A stretch of DNA of 64,000 nucleotides from Asanoa sp. WMMD1127 (GCF_029626225.1 NZ_JARUBP010000001.1:744001-808000); one strand, 5' to 3'. Positions 51,279 to 62,246 are shown, counted from the stretch's first letter. A program made the numbers and translations. Notes: generated by a model from the sequence alone, not told the origin.

Positions 51279-52247
51279 GTGGAAGGCGTGGATACCGAAC
51301 GGACCGAACCGGAGCGCGACGACACCGCCGCGCTCGACGCGTACTCGCGGGTTGTCACGACGGTTGCCGCGCAGATCCTGCCCAGCGTGGCCGCGGTGTC
51401 GGTGCGGACCGGCCGCGGCGCCGGCGCCGGATCGGCGGTGACCTTCACCGACGACGGATTCCTGCTGACCAGCGCCCACGTGGTCGAGAGCGCCAGTGGC
51501 GGCACCGCCACCTTCGGCGACGGGACCGAGGTCGGCTTCGACGTCGTCGGCCGCGACCCGCTCTCCGACCTCGCCGTGCTCCGGGCCCGCAACCCGGGCG
51601 CCCCGCCCGCCCCGCTCGGCGACGCCGACCGGCTGCGGATCGGCCAGCTCGTCGTGGCCGTCGGCAACCCGATGGGGTTGGCCGGCTCGGTGACGGCCGG
51701 CGTGGTCTCCGCCCTCGGCCGCTCGCTGCCGGCCCGGGAGGGGCGCGCGATCCGGCTGATCGACGACGTGATCCAGACCGACGCCGCGCTCAACCCCGGC
51801 AACTCCGGCGGCGCGCTGGTCGACTCCTCGGGGCAGGTGATCGGGGTCAACACGGCGGTCGCGGGCTACGGCCTCGGGCTGGCCGTGCCGATCAACCGCA
51901 ACACCCGGCAGATCATCGGGGACCTGATCCAGGACGGCCGCGTACGCCGGGCCTGGCTGGGTGTCGCCGGCGTGCCGGTGCCGCTGCCCCCGCCGGTCGC
52001 CGAGCGCACCGGGCAGCGCACGGGCCTGCGGGTCGTCGAGGTCGTGCCGGGCAGCCCGGCCGGGGTCGCGGGGATCTACCTCGGCGACATCCTGCTGACC
52101 GCCGGCGGCCAGCAGATCCAGAACGTGCAGTCCCTGCAGCGGCTGATGCTCGGGCCGGCGATCGGCAACCGGCTCTCGGTCACCCTGCTGCGCCGTGGCG
52201 CCTTCGTCGACGTGGTGACCGTGCCGGCGGAGCTCAGCACCCGTTGA
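51279..52247 (+). CDS. Trypsin-like serine protease with PDZ domain (HtrA/DegP type, cytosolic)
   Basis: A 322-residue protease with the catalytic triad H67 (TSAHVV), D97 (SDLAVL) and S176 (GNSGGAL), followed by one PDZ domain (about 225-315; LRVVEVVPGSPAGVAGIYLGD). Unlike most HtrA proteins it has no signal peptide or membrane helix, so it is predicted to act inside the cell. The GTG at 51279 is used; another GTG three codons later is possible. Confidence 0.92.
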   Translation: MEGVDTERTEPERDDTAALDAYSRVVTTVAAQILPSVAAVSVRTGRGAGAGSAVTFTDDGFLLTSAHVVESASGGTATFGDGTEVGFDVVGRDPLSDLAVLRARNPGAPPAPLGDADRLRIGQLVVAVGNPMGLAGSVTAGVVSALGRSLPAREGRAIRLIDDVIQTDAALNPGNSGGALVDSSGQVIGVNTAVAGYGLGLAVPINRNTRQIIGDLIQDGRVRRAWLGVAGVPVPLPPPVAERTGQRTGLRVVEVVPGSPAGVAGIYLGDILLTAGGQQIQNVQSLQRLMLGPAIGNRLSVTLLRRGAFVDVVTVPAELSTR

Positions 52248-52254
52248 CGTGGTC

Positions 52255-52287
52255 GAGCCGGCTCCCCCTGCCGCGGGGAGCCGGCTC
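52255..52287. terminator. Bidirectional terminator between protease and anchor protein genes
   Basis: GAGCCGGCTCCCC (52255-52267) and GGGGAGCCGGCTC (52275-52287) make a perfect 13-bp stem with a 7-nt loop between the stops of two convergent genes. Confidence 0.9.
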
Positions 52288-52304
52288 GGCCGGGTGGTGC
52301 CGGG

Positions 52305-53879
52305 TCAGTGTGCGGCGTGCCGGCGCTTCCGGCGGCGGCCGAGCAGCAGCAGGGCGAAGCTGACCACCAGGATCGACAGGCCGGCGATGGCCAGGCGGAC
52401 GTTGGACGGCCGGGTCAGCGACTCGCCCGACTCCGCGCCGCCCTGGCCGGGCAGCGGGCCGTAGTTCGCGACCACCGCGGGCTCGGTGCTGGCCGACGGG
52501 CTGGCGGCCGGGCTCGCCGACCAGCTGGCCACCGCACCGGACGGCGTGGCCGACGGGCTGACGTCCACGGTGCCGGTGTCGCCGCCCACGACGGGTTCGT
52601 CACCCGGCAGCAAAGGCGCCTCGCCGACCGGCGGCAATGGCTCCTCGGTCACCGGCCCGCCCGTCGTCGGTTCGGGAGCGGGATCGATCGTCGGGTACGG
52701 CGGCTCGCTCAACCACGCCCACGGCAGCCCGCTGTCCATCGGCGCCGGGTCGGTCGCCGCCGGCGGCGTCACCGAGGGAGCGGCGGGGGAAGCGGCGGCC
52801 GTGCTCGGCTCACCCGTCTCGGTCGGCAGCGTCGGCAGCTCCGTGGGCAGCCCCAGCCCCGCGGTCGGCTCGACGCTGGCCGGCGGCGCCGTGGCGGGCG
52901 TCGCGGCAGCCGCTTTTCCACACTGGACGGTTGTGTTGAACGGCAGGTCGTGCGTCTCGCCGCCGTTGGTCGCGGCCGTGCCGTGGCGGTAGCTGCTCAC
53001 CACCAGGTTCCCTTCGTTGTTGGCGGTGTTCACGTCGGTGAACGCGGCCCGCGGCGCGTAGATCGTGCCCTCGGCGGTGTCCGCGCCGACCTGCGTGATC
53101 GCGGTGGCGTCCGGGAAGTTCATCAGGATGTACGGCGCCTGCGTGTCGCCGACCCCGGCGAAGTTGGTTGTCCGCCACTCGTAGTCGGCGCCGGTCCGCA
53201 CGTTGACCAGCACCGGCGTATCGGCGCTGGGCTGGGTGTTGAACGTCAGGTCGGACAGGTTGTTGAACTCGTCGCCGGTCAGGTTGAGCACGTTGGTCTG
53301 GTTGGCCGTCAGCGACACGTACGCCTTGGTGCCGGGCGTGCTGACCGGCCGGGCGAGCTCACCGCCGCCGGAGTTGCGCAGCCGCACCGTCTGGGCGCAG
53401 GTGTCGAACTGGGCCGAGCGCTCGCGGAAGGTGGCGAACACGCCGGCGAAGTCGAGCGCGTCCTGGGCCTCCAGGCTGGCCTTGCGGTCGCCCGGGACGG
53501 GCGCGGCCGGGTCGGTGGCCCGCAGGACCAGGCCGTCGTCGCCCTTACCCAGCACGCCGGCGTCCACCACGGGCGGCGCGTCGAGCAGCGCCCGCCCACC
53601 GATCACCAGCGGGCTGTCGCGGTCGCCGACGCGTACGCCCCGCTCGGCCGCGATCCGGTAGTCCGGACCGAACGTGACGTCGCCGCCGATCGCCATCGGG
53701 CCTTCGCTCTCGGTGCCGGTCAGCGTCGCGTCCCGCTCGACCAGCACGAGGAAGCCGAGGCCGCCCTCGATCGGGTTGACGGGTCCGGTCGCGGACGCCG
53801 GCGTCAGCATCCACAGCGACGCGCCGGCCGCGACGGCGCCTACCGCCGCCGCGGCCACCCAGCTGGCTTTCCTGGCCAT
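52305..53879 (-). CDS. Choice-of-anchor A family surface protein
   Basis: A 524-residue exported protein: signal peptide (about 1-30, AAGASLWMLTPASA), then the choice-of-anchor A domain (about 35-320; GFLVLVERDATL, GPMAIGGDVTFG, PYILMNFPDATAITQVGAD, GTIYAPRAAF). Next comes a roughly 150-residue Pro/Thr/Ser/Glu-rich stalk and a C-terminal membrane helix (about 493-512) with a basic tail GRRRKRRHAAH. The layout resembles cell-wall stalk proteins, but no LPXTG motif is seen, so the C-terminal helix is the likely anchor. Role unknown; surface adhesion is possible. Confidence 0.88.
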   Translation of the reverse strand: MARKASWVAAAAVGAVAAGASLWMLTPASATGPVNPIEGGLGFLVLVERDATLTGTESEGPMAIGGDVTFGPDYRIAAERGVRVGDRDSPLVIGGRALLDAPPVVDAGVLGKGDDGLVLRATDPAAPVPGDRKASLEAQDALDFAGVFATFRERSAQFDTCAQTVRLRNSGGGELARPVSTPGTKAYVSLTANQTNVLNLTGDEFNNLSDLTFNTQPSADTPVLVNVRTGADYEWRTTNFAGVGDTQAPYILMNFPDATAITQVGADTAEGTIYAPRAAFTDVNTANNEGNLVVSSYRHGTAATNGGETHDLPFNTTVQCGKAAAATPATAPPASVEPTAGLGLPTELPTLPTETGEPSTAAASPAAPSVTPPAATDPAPMDSGLPWAWLSEPPYPTIDPAPEPTTGGPVTEEPLPPVGEAPLLPGDEPVVGGDTGTVDVSPSATPSGAVASWSASPAASPSASTEPAVVANYGPLPGQGGAESGESLTRPSNVRLAIAGLSILVVSFALLLLGRRRKRRHAAH

Positions 53880-53974
53880 GCGAAAACCGCCCCCCGAAGC
53901 GAATAAACCTCCAAGAGGTAGTATTCACCGCGAATGGGACAGAGTTCGCGTTTTGCCGTTATTGGATCAAATGC

Positions 53975-55345
<1,371 letters not shown>

Positions 55346-55396
55346 GGCGTTGTGCCCTTCTGGGTCGGCGGGTCGATCCCAGCCTACGTGCGCAGC

Positions 55397-55753
55397 TCAG
55401 GGCGCCACAGTGCCGGGTATGACCGCCCTCTGCCGCGCCTCCCAGGCGAGGAACCGCTCCGTCTCGGACAGCACGCTGCCGGCCAGCCAGGTCACCATGA
55501 CCAGGTCGTCGACCAGTCCGAACACGGCCAGGAAGGCCTCCGGGACGAAGTCGAGCGGGGAGACCACGTAGACCGTGGCAGCGGTGATCAGGGCCAGCCG
55601 CAGGCCGCCGTCGTACTCCCCGCTGGTGGTTGCCTTGATCATCCGGGGTAGGGCCGCCAGCCGGGTGCCGAGCCCTGGGCCGCCCCGGGCGCCGGCCGTC
55701 AACGCCCGGCCGAGGGCGGCGAACGCCGCGGTGCGCTTCAACGTCCTAGCCAT
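55397..55753 (-). CDS. YkvA/DUF1232 membrane protein
   Basis: A 118-residue protein with two predicted membrane helices (about 54-72 and 78-100) and the DUF1232 core YVVSPLDFVPEAFLAVFGLVDD. Function unknown. The ATG at 55753 has GGAGGAGG 8 nt upstream. It lies 51 bp upstream of cbs on the same strand and may share its transcript. Confidence 0.9.
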   Translation of the reverse strand: MARTLKRTAAFAALGRALTAGARGGPGLGTRLAALPRMIKATTSGEYDGGLRLALITAATVYVVSPLDFVPEAFLAVFGLVDDLVMVTWLAGSVLSETERFLAWEARQRAVIPGTVAP

Positions 55754-55907
55754 GTTTTCGACCTCCTCCGCATCATGATGCCCAGAACGCGCCACCTCGA
55801 ATCGCCGCGAGGTTTGTTCCTGGGAGGGCCTCCGGGTGCGTGAAGCACCTTTTCGGGCGCATCGGCGTTAGCCTCGTAGCCGTACAACACACATGGGGGG
55901 CACGCCA

Positions 55908-57014
55908 ATGGGGGCAGCCGAGGCAATAGCCTGGCGATCCGCCGCCCGGACGGTCGCGCGGTTCACGGCGGTCGGCGCGGGGGTCACGGCGTTCGGAGCG
56001 GTGGCCGGCGCCGCGCTCATAGTCGGGCAGGCCGAACAGGCCCGCCGCCGCATCCCGCAGGCGCAGGAGCCGCCGCCGCGCGGTGACGGCGTCTACGGCA
56101 CCCGGTTCCCGGGCCCGGCGATCGAGATGGTGGTGGTCGGCGACTCGTCGGCGGCGGGGTACGGCGTACACAAGCCACGCGAGACGCCCGGCGCGCTGCT
56201 CGCGACCGGGGTGTCCCGGCGGCTGCACCGGGCGGTCCGGCTGCACCGGCACGCCGTGGTCGGCGCGCTCTCGGCCGGCCTGCCGCACCAGGTGGAGGCG
56301 GCGCTCGAGCGCACGCCCCACCCCGACCTGGCCGTCATCATCATCGGCGGCAACGACGTCACCCACCGCACCAGCACCCACATCGCGGTGCGGCACCTGG
56401 TCAACGCGGTCCGCAAGTTCCGCGCCGCGGGCGCCCGCGTCGTCGTCGGCACCTGCCCCGACCTCGGCACGATCCAGCCGATCCAGCCGCCGCTGCGCTG
56501 GCTCGCCGGCCGGTGGAGCCGCCAGCTCGCGGCCGCGCAGACCGTGGCCAGCGTCGAGGCCGGCGCCTGGACGGTCTCGCTCGGCGACCTGCTCGGCCCC
56601 CGGTTCGCGGCGGAGCCGGCCCGGATGTTCGGTCTCGACCGGTTCCACCCGTCGGCCGAGGGCTACGCGCTGGCCGCCGCGGCGATGCTGCCGACCGTGC
56701 TGGCCGCGTTCGGCGCGCCCGACGAGGAGCGCGTGGCGCTGCGGGCCGGCGAGGGCGTGCGCTCGCTGCCGCAGGCCGCGCAGGAGGCCGCCCGGCAGCC
56801 CGGCACCGAGGTCAGCGGCACCCAGGTCGCCGGTCGCGACCGGGGTCCGGCGGGCCGCTGGGCCCAGCTCCGGCGTCGCCCGGCCGCGTGGTTCGGCCCC
56901 GTACCCGAGGGTGCTCGTCGCCTGTTCGGGAACCTACGCGGCGCCCCACCAGCATTACCCTTGGAGGCGGCGCGCGACGACGCGCAGCCGTCCACGGTGG
57001 AGGAGTTGGCATGA
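55908..57014 (+). CDS. SGNH/GDSL hydrolase (first of tandem pair)
   Basis: A 368-residue esterase-type protein with an N-terminal membrane anchor or signal (about 18-42). It has block I VVVGDSSAAGYGV, block III IIGGNDVTHR and the C-terminal DRFHPSAEGYALAA with the catalytic Asp/His. The last 100 residues are an unstructured Arg/Ala/Pro-rich tail. The ATG at 55908 is preferred to one 15 bp upstream, which has no Shine-Dalgarno. It overlaps the second SGNH gene by 4 bp (ATGA). Confidence 0.9.
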   Translation: MGAAEAIAWRSAARTVARFTAVGAGVTAFGAVAGAALIVGQAEQARRRIPQAQEPPPRGDGVYGTRFPGPAIEMVVVGDSSAAGYGVHKPRETPGALLATGVSRRLHRAVRLHRHAVVGALSAGLPHQVEAALERTPHPDLAVIIIGGNDVTHRTSTHIAVRHLVNAVRKFRAAGARVVVGTCPDLGTIQPIQPPLRWLAGRWSRQLAAAQTVASVEAGAWTVSLGDLLGPRFAAEPARMFGLDRFHPSAEGYALAAAAMLPTVLAAFGAPDEERVALRAGEGVRSLPQAAQEAARQPGTEVSGTQVAGRDRGPAGRWAQLRRRPAAWFGPVPEGARRLFGNLRGAPPALPLEAARDDAQPSTVEELA

Positions 57015-57805
57015 CGTCACGCGGTCTGGCCGCCCGCATGGGCCGCACGGCCGCGATGACCATGCTGGCCGGCACGCTCGGCGGGGCCGCGCTGCTGGCC
57101 GGCGAGTTCGTCGCGGCCCGCAACCGCCGCTACGCGCAGCCACAGCTCGGCCTGGCGCTGCGCACCTCGGTCGGCCGCGAAGGCGCGCCCGAGGTCCGCA
57201 TGGTGCTGCTCGGCGATTCCACATCGCTCGGTGTCGGCGTCGACAGCGTCGGCGACACCGTCGGGGGCCAGCTCGCGCGGCTGCTCGCCGACGACGCCGG
57301 TGTGCGCGTGCACCTGTCGTCCGTCGGCGTCTCCGGGTCCCGTTCGACCGACCTCGCCACCCAGGTGGCCCGCGCGCTGCTCGGCGAGCGGCCCGACCTG
57401 GCGGTGATTCTGATCGGCGCCAACGACGCGGCCGCGTTGCGCCGGCCGGGCGAGTCTGCGGCCTACCTCGCCGCCGCGGTGCGCCGGTTGCGCGACGCCG
57501 GCGTCGAGGTCGTCGTCGGCACCTGCCCCGACCTGGGCGCGGCCCGCGCGATCGACCAGCCGCTGCGCGAGCTGGCGGGCTGGTGGGGCCGCCAGACGGC
57601 GACCGCGCAGGGCCGCGCGGTCCGCGCCGCCGGCGGCGCCGTCGTCGACCTGGCCGCCGAGACCGGCGCGGTCTTCCGGGCCGACGCCGGCACGCTCTGC
57701 TTCGACGGCTTCCACCCGTCGGCCGACGGCTACCGGGTGTGGGCGCACGCGCTGCTCCCGGCCGTGTCGGCGCTGGCCGGCCTGGGGCGCTCACCGGCGT
57801 CCTGA
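57011..57805 (+). CDS. SGNH/GDSL hydrolase (second of tandem pair)
   Basis: A 264-residue paralog of the preceding gene: hydrophobic anchor (about 15-35), MVLLGDSTSLGVGV, LIGANDAAALRR and FDGFHPSADGYRVWAH. The shared VVVGTCPDLG segment shows that the two arose by duplication. Coupled to the first by an ATGA overlap. Probably an exported lipase/esterase-like enzyme; an equivalent gene lies beside thiolase in mycobacteria (Rv1075c, from memory). Confidence 0.92.
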   Translation: MTSRGLAARMGRTAAMTMLAGTLGGAALLAGEFVAARNRRYAQPQLGLALRTSVGREGAPEVRMVLLGDSTSLGVGVDSVGDTVGGQLARLLADDAGVRVHLSSVGVSGSRSTDLATQVARALLGERPDLAVILIGANDAAALRRPGESAAYLAAAVRRLRDAGVEVVVGTCPDLGAARAIDQPLRELAGWWGRQTATAQGRAVRAAGGAVVDLAAETGAVFRADAGTLCFDGFHPSADGYRVWAHALLPAVSALAGLGRSPAS

Positions 57806-57866
57806 CCCCGACGGATTGAGACCAATCGCATCCTCGCGGGAGGTTGCGCTCAGGTTAACGTTGGTT

Positions 57867-59129
57867 ATGGCCATCCAGTCGGACCGCGACGCCGTCATTG
57901 TCGCCACCGCTCGTTCGCCCATCGGTCGGGCTGTCAAAGGTTCGCTGCGCGAGCTGCGGGCCGACGACCTGACGGCCACGATCGTCCGGGCCGCCCTCGA
58001 CAAGGTCCCCGAGCTCGATCCGACGACGATCGACGACCTCTACCTCGGCTGCGGGCTCCCCGGCGGCGAGCAGGGCTTCAACATGGCCCGCGTGGTCGCC
58101 ACGATGCTCGACCTCGACGGCCTGCCCGGCGCGACGGTCACCCGCTACTGCTCGTCGTCGCTGCAGACCACGCGGATGGCCTTCCACGCGATCCGCGCCG
58201 GCGAGGGCGACGTGTTCATCTCCGCCGGCGTCGAGTGCGTGTCGCGGTTCGCCCGCGGCTCGTCGGACTCGCTGCCGCCCGAGGCCCAGGAGCTGGTCGG
58301 CGGCGGCTGGGAGAACCCGCGCTTCGCCCCGGCCCGGTCGCGCTCCAAGGAGCGGGCCGCCGGCGGCGCCGACGTGTGGCACGACCCGCGCGCCGACGGC
58401 GACCTCCCCGACATCTACCTCGCGATGGGTCAGACCGCGGAAAACCTCGCCCAGGTCAAGGGCGTGAGCCGCGAGGAGATGGACGAGTTCGGCGTACGCA
58501 GCCAGAACAACGCCGAAAAGGCCATCGCCGACGGCTTCTGGGCCCGCGAGATCACGCCGGTGACCACGCCGAGCGGCACGGTCGTGTCGCAGGACGACGG
58601 CCCGCGCGCCGGCGTGACGCTGGAGGGCGTCAGCGGCCTCAAGCCCGTCTTCCGCCCCGACGGCCGGATCACCGCCGGCAACTGCTGCCCCCTCAACGAC
58701 GGCGCCGCCGCGGTCATCGTGATGAGCGCCGGCCGGGCCCGCGACCTGGGCATCCCTCCGCTGGCCCGAATCGTCTCCACCGGCGTCACCGCCCTCTCCC
58801 CCGAGATCATGGGCCTGGGCCCGGTCGGCGCGTCGCTGCAGGCCCTGAAGCGCGCCGGCATGACCATCGACGACGTCGACCTCGTCGAGATCAACGAGGC
58901 GTTCGCGGCCCAGGTCATCCCGTCCTACCAGGACCTCAACATCCCGATCGAAAAGCTCAACGTCATGGGCGGCGCGATCGCGGTAGGCCACCCCTTCGGC
59001 ATGACCGGCGCCCGCATCACCGGCACGCTGATCAACTCTCTCGACTGGAACGACAAGACCATCGGCCTGGAAACGATGTGCGTCGGCGGCGGCCAGGGCA
59101 TGGCGATGGTTCTGGAGCGGCTGAGCTGA
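57867..59129 (+). CDS. Acetyl-CoA C-acyltransferase (thiolase, FadA3-like)
   Basis: A 420-residue thiolase that splits 3-ketoacyl-CoA or condenses two acyl-CoAs. The active-site nucleophile is C95 in TRYCSSSLQT. NEAFAAQVIPS, the GHPFGMTGAR histidine motif and the second cysteine in ETMCVGGGQGMAMV complete the site. The ATG at 57867 was chosen because the upstream in-frame codons are promoter-like. A terminator hairpin follows 16 bp after the stop. Confidence 0.95.
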   Translation: MAIQSDRDAVIVATARSPIGRAVKGSLRELRADDLTATIVRAALDKVPELDPTTIDDLYLGCGLPGGEQGFNMARVVATMLDLDGLPGATVTRYCSSSLQTTRMAFHAIRAGEGDVFISAGVECVSRFARGSSDSLPPEAQELVGGGWENPRFAPARSRSKERAAGGADVWHDPRADGDLPDIYLAMGQTAENLAQVKGVSREEMDEFGVRSQNNAEKAIADGFWAREITPVTTPSGTVVSQDDGPRAGVTLEGVSGLKPVFRPDGRITAGNCCPLNDGAAAVIVMSAGRARDLGIPPLARIVSTGVTALSPEIMGLGPVGASLQALKRAGMTIDDVDLVEINEAFAAQVIPSYQDLNIPIEKLNVMGGAIAVGHPFGMTGARITGTLINSLDWNDKTIGLETMCVGGGQGMAMVLERLS

Positions 59130-59145
59130 GGGATTCGGGTCTGGA

Positions 59146-59190
59146 TGGCTCGGGTCCGCGGTGGGGCGGTGCCCCTCGGGACCCGAGCCA
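59146..59190 (+). terminator. Terminator after the thiolase gene
   Basis: TGGCTCGGGTCC (59146-59157) and GGACCCGAGCCA (59179-59190) are a perfect 12-bp inverted repeat. A near copy of the first arm with its flank (GACTCGGGTTCGCGGTGGG) recurs at about 59206-59224, so the region also contains a short direct repeat. Confidence 0.75.
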
Positions 59191-59293
59191 GGATCAAGAT
59201 CCGGATGACTCGGGTTCGCGGTGGGCGCGACCGTCGCTCCCGCCAGGCACCGCTTCGCTGCCATGCCCGTCCCCGGTCACGCCGAAAACGTTT

Positions 59294-59340
59294 GGAAGGG
59301 ACCCTTCCTATGCGGGATGCGCTAAGAAGGGGCCCTTCCT
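59294..59340. terminator. Second hairpin between thiolase and the B12-binding-type gene
   Basis: GGAAGGGACCCTTCC and AGAAGGGGCCCTTCC are each self-complementary and also pair with each other over about 17 bp around TATGCGGGATGCGCTA. It lies 8 bp past the stop of the minus-strand gene at 59348, so it probably terminates that transcript. Confidence 0.75.
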
Positions 59341-59347
59341 TCGCCGT

Positions 59348-60238
59348 TTAGGCGACGCGCGTGATGCGGTTCGGGGGTGGGGTCGGGGCGGCGGTCGGGT
59401 GGAGGATCGCCGCGAGGGCTTCGACGCCGTCGATCAGGCGGGGGCCCGGGCGGACGATCAGGGCGTCGGCGTCGATCGCCCAGATCGGAACGTCCCGGAA
59501 GTGTTCCGCGATCGTGCGAGCCTGGTCCGCCGCGCCCGGCAGGTCGTAGCCGCACGGGGCCACGACCACCACGTCCGGGGCCGCGGTCTGGATGGCCGGC
59601 CAGGTGGTGGCCGTGGAACGGGCGCCGGGGTGCGCCGCCACCGGGGCGCCGCCGGCCGCGGCGATCAGGTCCGGAATCCAGTGGCCCGCCCCGAACGGCG
59701 GGTCGATCCACTCGATCAGCGCGACCCGCGGCCGCCGAAGGCCCGACACCGCGGCGGCCACCGCCGACAGCCGCCCGCGCAGCGACGCCACCAGGGCGGC
59801 GGCCACCGCCGGAGCGCCCGCGCGTTCGCCGACCGACTGGATCGAGTCGAGGACCTCCGCGAGGGTGTGCGGGTCCAGGGTGAGCACGTCCGCCCGGCAG
59901 CCCAGGTGGTCCAGGGCGTCCGCGACCCGGCCGGACGGGAGCGCGCAGACCCGGCACAGGTCCTGGGTCAGGATCAGGTCCGGTTCGAGGTCGGCCAGCG
60001 CGTCGGCGTGCAGCGTGTAGAGGTCGCCCGGTGGCGTCGAGCGGACGTACGCGTCGATCTCGGCAGGGGTCATGCCCTTGGTGTCGCGACCGCCGACGAT
60101 CACCGCCGGCCGCGCGGGGGCGGTGACCTCGCACTCGAAGGTCACGCCGACCAGGTCGTCGGCCAGGCCGAGGGCGTGGACGATCTCGGTGGCCGCGGGC
60201 AGCAGGGACACGACGCGCAGGGTCAGCCCACCTTCCAC
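59348..60238 (-). CDS. Cobalamin-binding / BtuF-like protein
   Basis: A 296-residue helical-backbone binding protein of the BtuF/FepB fold (VVSLLPAATEIVHALGLADDLVGVTFECE at the N-terminus in two parts, EPDLILTQDLCRVCALPS, and WPAIQTAAPDVVVVAPCGYDL). It lacks a signal peptide or lipobox, so it is probably cytoplasmic, as in the actinobacterial cobalamin-binding family. The exact start is uncertain: the GTG at 60238 overlaps the upstream gene by 16 bp, and a GTG at 60211 is the alternative. Confidence 0.85.
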   Translation of the reverse strand: MEGGLTLRVVSLLPAATEIVHALGLADDLVGVTFECEVTAPARPAVIVGGRDTKGMTPAEIDAYVRSTPPGDLYTLHADALADLEPDLILTQDLCRVCALPSGRVADALDHLGCRADVLTLDPHTLAEVLDSIQSVGERAGAPAVAAALVASLRGRLSAVAAAVSGLRRPRVALIEWIDPPFGAGHWIPDLIAAAGGAPVAAHPGARSTATTWPAIQTAAPDVVVVAPCGYDLPGAADQARTIAEHFRDVPIWAIDADALIVRPGPRLIDGVEALAAILHPTAAPTPPPNRITRVA

Positions 60239-62061
60239 GTCGTGGCGTCGGCGATCCGCTTGCCCGGGCCGAGCAGCTGCTCCAGCGTCTGGCGCAGCGT
60301 CGCCTCGTTGACCGTGCCGTCCGCCAGGACCACGCACTGCGCCTTCCAGAACGCGAAGTCCGCCTTGGCCTGGGCCCGCTGGAAGTCGCCGATGCCCGGC
60401 ACCACGCCCTCGGTCGCGGCCTGCTTGAACAGCTGCGACGTCGGCTGCGAGTAGGTGCCCATCGACGCCGTGCCGTTGGCGCCGTAGGGCGCGATGAAGA
60501 AGCCCTCCGGGATCGCGAAGCCCGCGCCGGCCGCGGCCGACCAGCGCATCGGCCAGGGTTCCTTGGGGGTGGCCGGCGGCACCGGGATCATCACGCCGCC
60601 CGGTGAGACACAATCGCGCCAGTGGCCGCCGCTGATGAACTCCGGGACCGGCGCGCGGTCGACGACCGGCAGCGGCTTGGGGAACAGCGGCAGCAGGGCG
60701 ATCGCGACCAGGCCCGGCACCAGCACCCGGCCCACCTGCCACTCGAGCTTGAGGGCGGCGTCGACGGCGACCACGAGGACCGTCGCGATCAGCGGGATCA
60801 GCGCCAGCGCGAACCGCATCGGCAGCGCGCCGTCGACCACCGGCAGGCCGAGCAGCAGCCGGTAGGGGCCGACCACGTCGGTGCGGGTGCCGGCGACGAC
60901 CACCTCGGGGCCGAGGGACAGCGCCGCCATCACGACCGCGGCGATCGTGCACGCCAGCACCAGCGGGCGGCGGATCAGCCAGATCGCGCAACCGACCGCC
61001 ACCAGGATCAGGGGCCAGCCGAGGAACGTGTTGTATTCGGCCGGGCCGGTGCTCAGCCGCGCGTTCTCGTCGCGGCCGAACAGCGACAGCGGCGAGATCG
61101 TCTTGAAGCTGGCCAGGTCGGCCGAGAAGAAGTGCGGGCTGAACACACCGTTGGGCACGCTCTGCGGTCCCTTGAACTGGAACCACAGGGGGTACGCCAG
61201 CGCCACCACCGAGAGCGCCACGGCGACGCCCAGACCCGCTGCGGCTCCGCCCAGCACCCGGCGGCTGAACCGCGGCCGGGCGCCGGCGTAGACCAGGGTC
61301 ATGATCACCAGGGTCAGCGCGGTGAGGAACAGGACCTCCTCGCCGATGAACACCTGGACCGTGACGGTGACCGCCAGCACCAGCGAGAAGATCACGATCC
61401 GGCGCCAACCGCGGCGGCCCTCGCGGCCCGCGTTGACCGGGTCGCGCGGGTCCGCCGCCCGCAGGATGCCGACCACCGCCCACACCAGCACCGGCACCAG
61501 CCAGAGCGCGGTCATGTGCAGGTGGCTGTTGTTCTGCGAGATCATGCCGGGCGCGAACCCGCAGAACCCGCCGCCGATCGCCGCGGCCAACCGGTGTGCC
61601 CGCGCCACCCGGCGGAACAGCAGGTAGAACGCGACCGCGGTGAGGCCTAGCGACAGCGTGGCCAGCAGCGCGAACGTGACCGGCGCGCCGAACAGCAGGG
61701 TGACCGGCGAGAACAGCGTGCCGAGCGCGATGACCGTGGTGTTGGCCATCAGGTTGACGCCGTCAGGGGCGTTGAGCCGGTCGGTGAGCAGCGAGAAGTC
61801 GCCGTGCAGCACCCGCGAGTCGACGGCCAGGAACCACTCGTAGAGCGTCTGGTCCTCGGGGTTGAGGCCGAGCACCTTGCCCGTCGGCGAGGGCCACAGC
61901 CCGTGCATGACCCACACGGCGAGCAGCAGCAGACCGAGGCAGATGGCCAGGTCGGGCAGGTCGGGGCGGAACCGGGCCGGCGACCAGCGCGCCGACCGCC
62001 CGGGCGCCGGTGGCGGGTCGGCGGGGTCGGCCTGCTGCGCGGCGCGGGCAGTGCTGGTCAC
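60223..62061 (-). CDS. Polytopic membrane protein, GT-C glycosyltransferase-like
   Basis: A 612-residue protein with about 11-12 membrane helices. After helix 1 comes the loop LGLNPEDQTLYEWFLA, whose acidic pair is reminiscent of GT-C enzymes that use polyprenyl-phosphate sugars. The C-terminal about 150 residues are an extracytoplasmic domain (SGGHWRDCVSPGG, EGFFIAPYGANGTASMGTY). The family is not certain. The start is GTG. The gene at 59348 overlaps its 3' end. Confidence 0.8.
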   Translation of the reverse strand: MTSTARAAQQADPADPPPAPGRSARWSPARFRPDLPDLAICLGLLLLAVWVMHGLWPSPTGKVLGLNPEDQTLYEWFLAVDSRVLHGDFSLLTDRLNAPDGVNLMANTTVIALGTLFSPVTLLFGAPVTFALLATLSLGLTAVAFYLLFRRVARAHRLAAAIGGGFCGFAPGMISQNNSHLHMTALWLVPVLVWAVVGILRAADPRDPVNAGREGRRGWRRIVIFSLVLAVTVTVQVFIGEEVLFLTALTLVIMTLVYAGARPRFSRRVLGGAAAGLGVAVALSVVALAYPLWFQFKGPQSVPNGVFSPHFFSADLASFKTISPLSLFGRDENARLSTGPAEYNTFLGWPLILVAVGCAIWLIRRPLVLACTIAAVVMAALSLGPEVVVAGTRTDVVGPYRLLLGLPVVDGALPMRFALALIPLIATVLVVAVDAALKLEWQVGRVLVPGLVAIALLPLFPKPLPVVDRAPVPEFISGGHWRDCVSPGGVMIPVPPATPKEPWPMRWSAAAGAGFAIPEGFFIAPYGANGTASMGTYSQPTSQLFKQAATEGVVPGIGDFQRAQAKADFAFWKAQCVVLADGTVNEATLRQTLEQLLGPGKRIADATTWKVG

Positions 62062-62162
62062 GCGCTAGACCCTAGTATGCGAAGTGGCGTGGCAGGTGCC
62101 GCCTCCACCGTAGCCGTGCGCGTCCGGTTACCGTGACAGGCAGTTACCGTGAGAGTGACGCT

Positions 62163-62246
62163 GCCCGGGTGGTGGAACGGCAGACACGGCTGCCTTAAAA
62201 GCGGCTGCCGAAAGGCGTGCGGGTTCGAGTCCCGCTCCGGGCACCA
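62163..62246 (+). tRNA. tRNA-Leu (UAA anticodon)
   Basis: The 84-nt gene has acceptor arms GCCCGGG/TCCGGGC, anticodon stem GCTGC/GCGGC around loop CTTAAAA (anticodon TAA), a long variable arm, and T-loop GGTTCGAGTCC. The 3' CCA is encoded. The long variable arm and the anticodon identify leucine. Confidence 0.96.

Noticed and set aside
48777-51479. 900-codon minus-strand frame opposite the aminotransferase gene
   Set aside because: It is a codon-bias shadow of the plus-strand gene, extended by the stop-free 60-bp repeat; it has no start signal or family motif.
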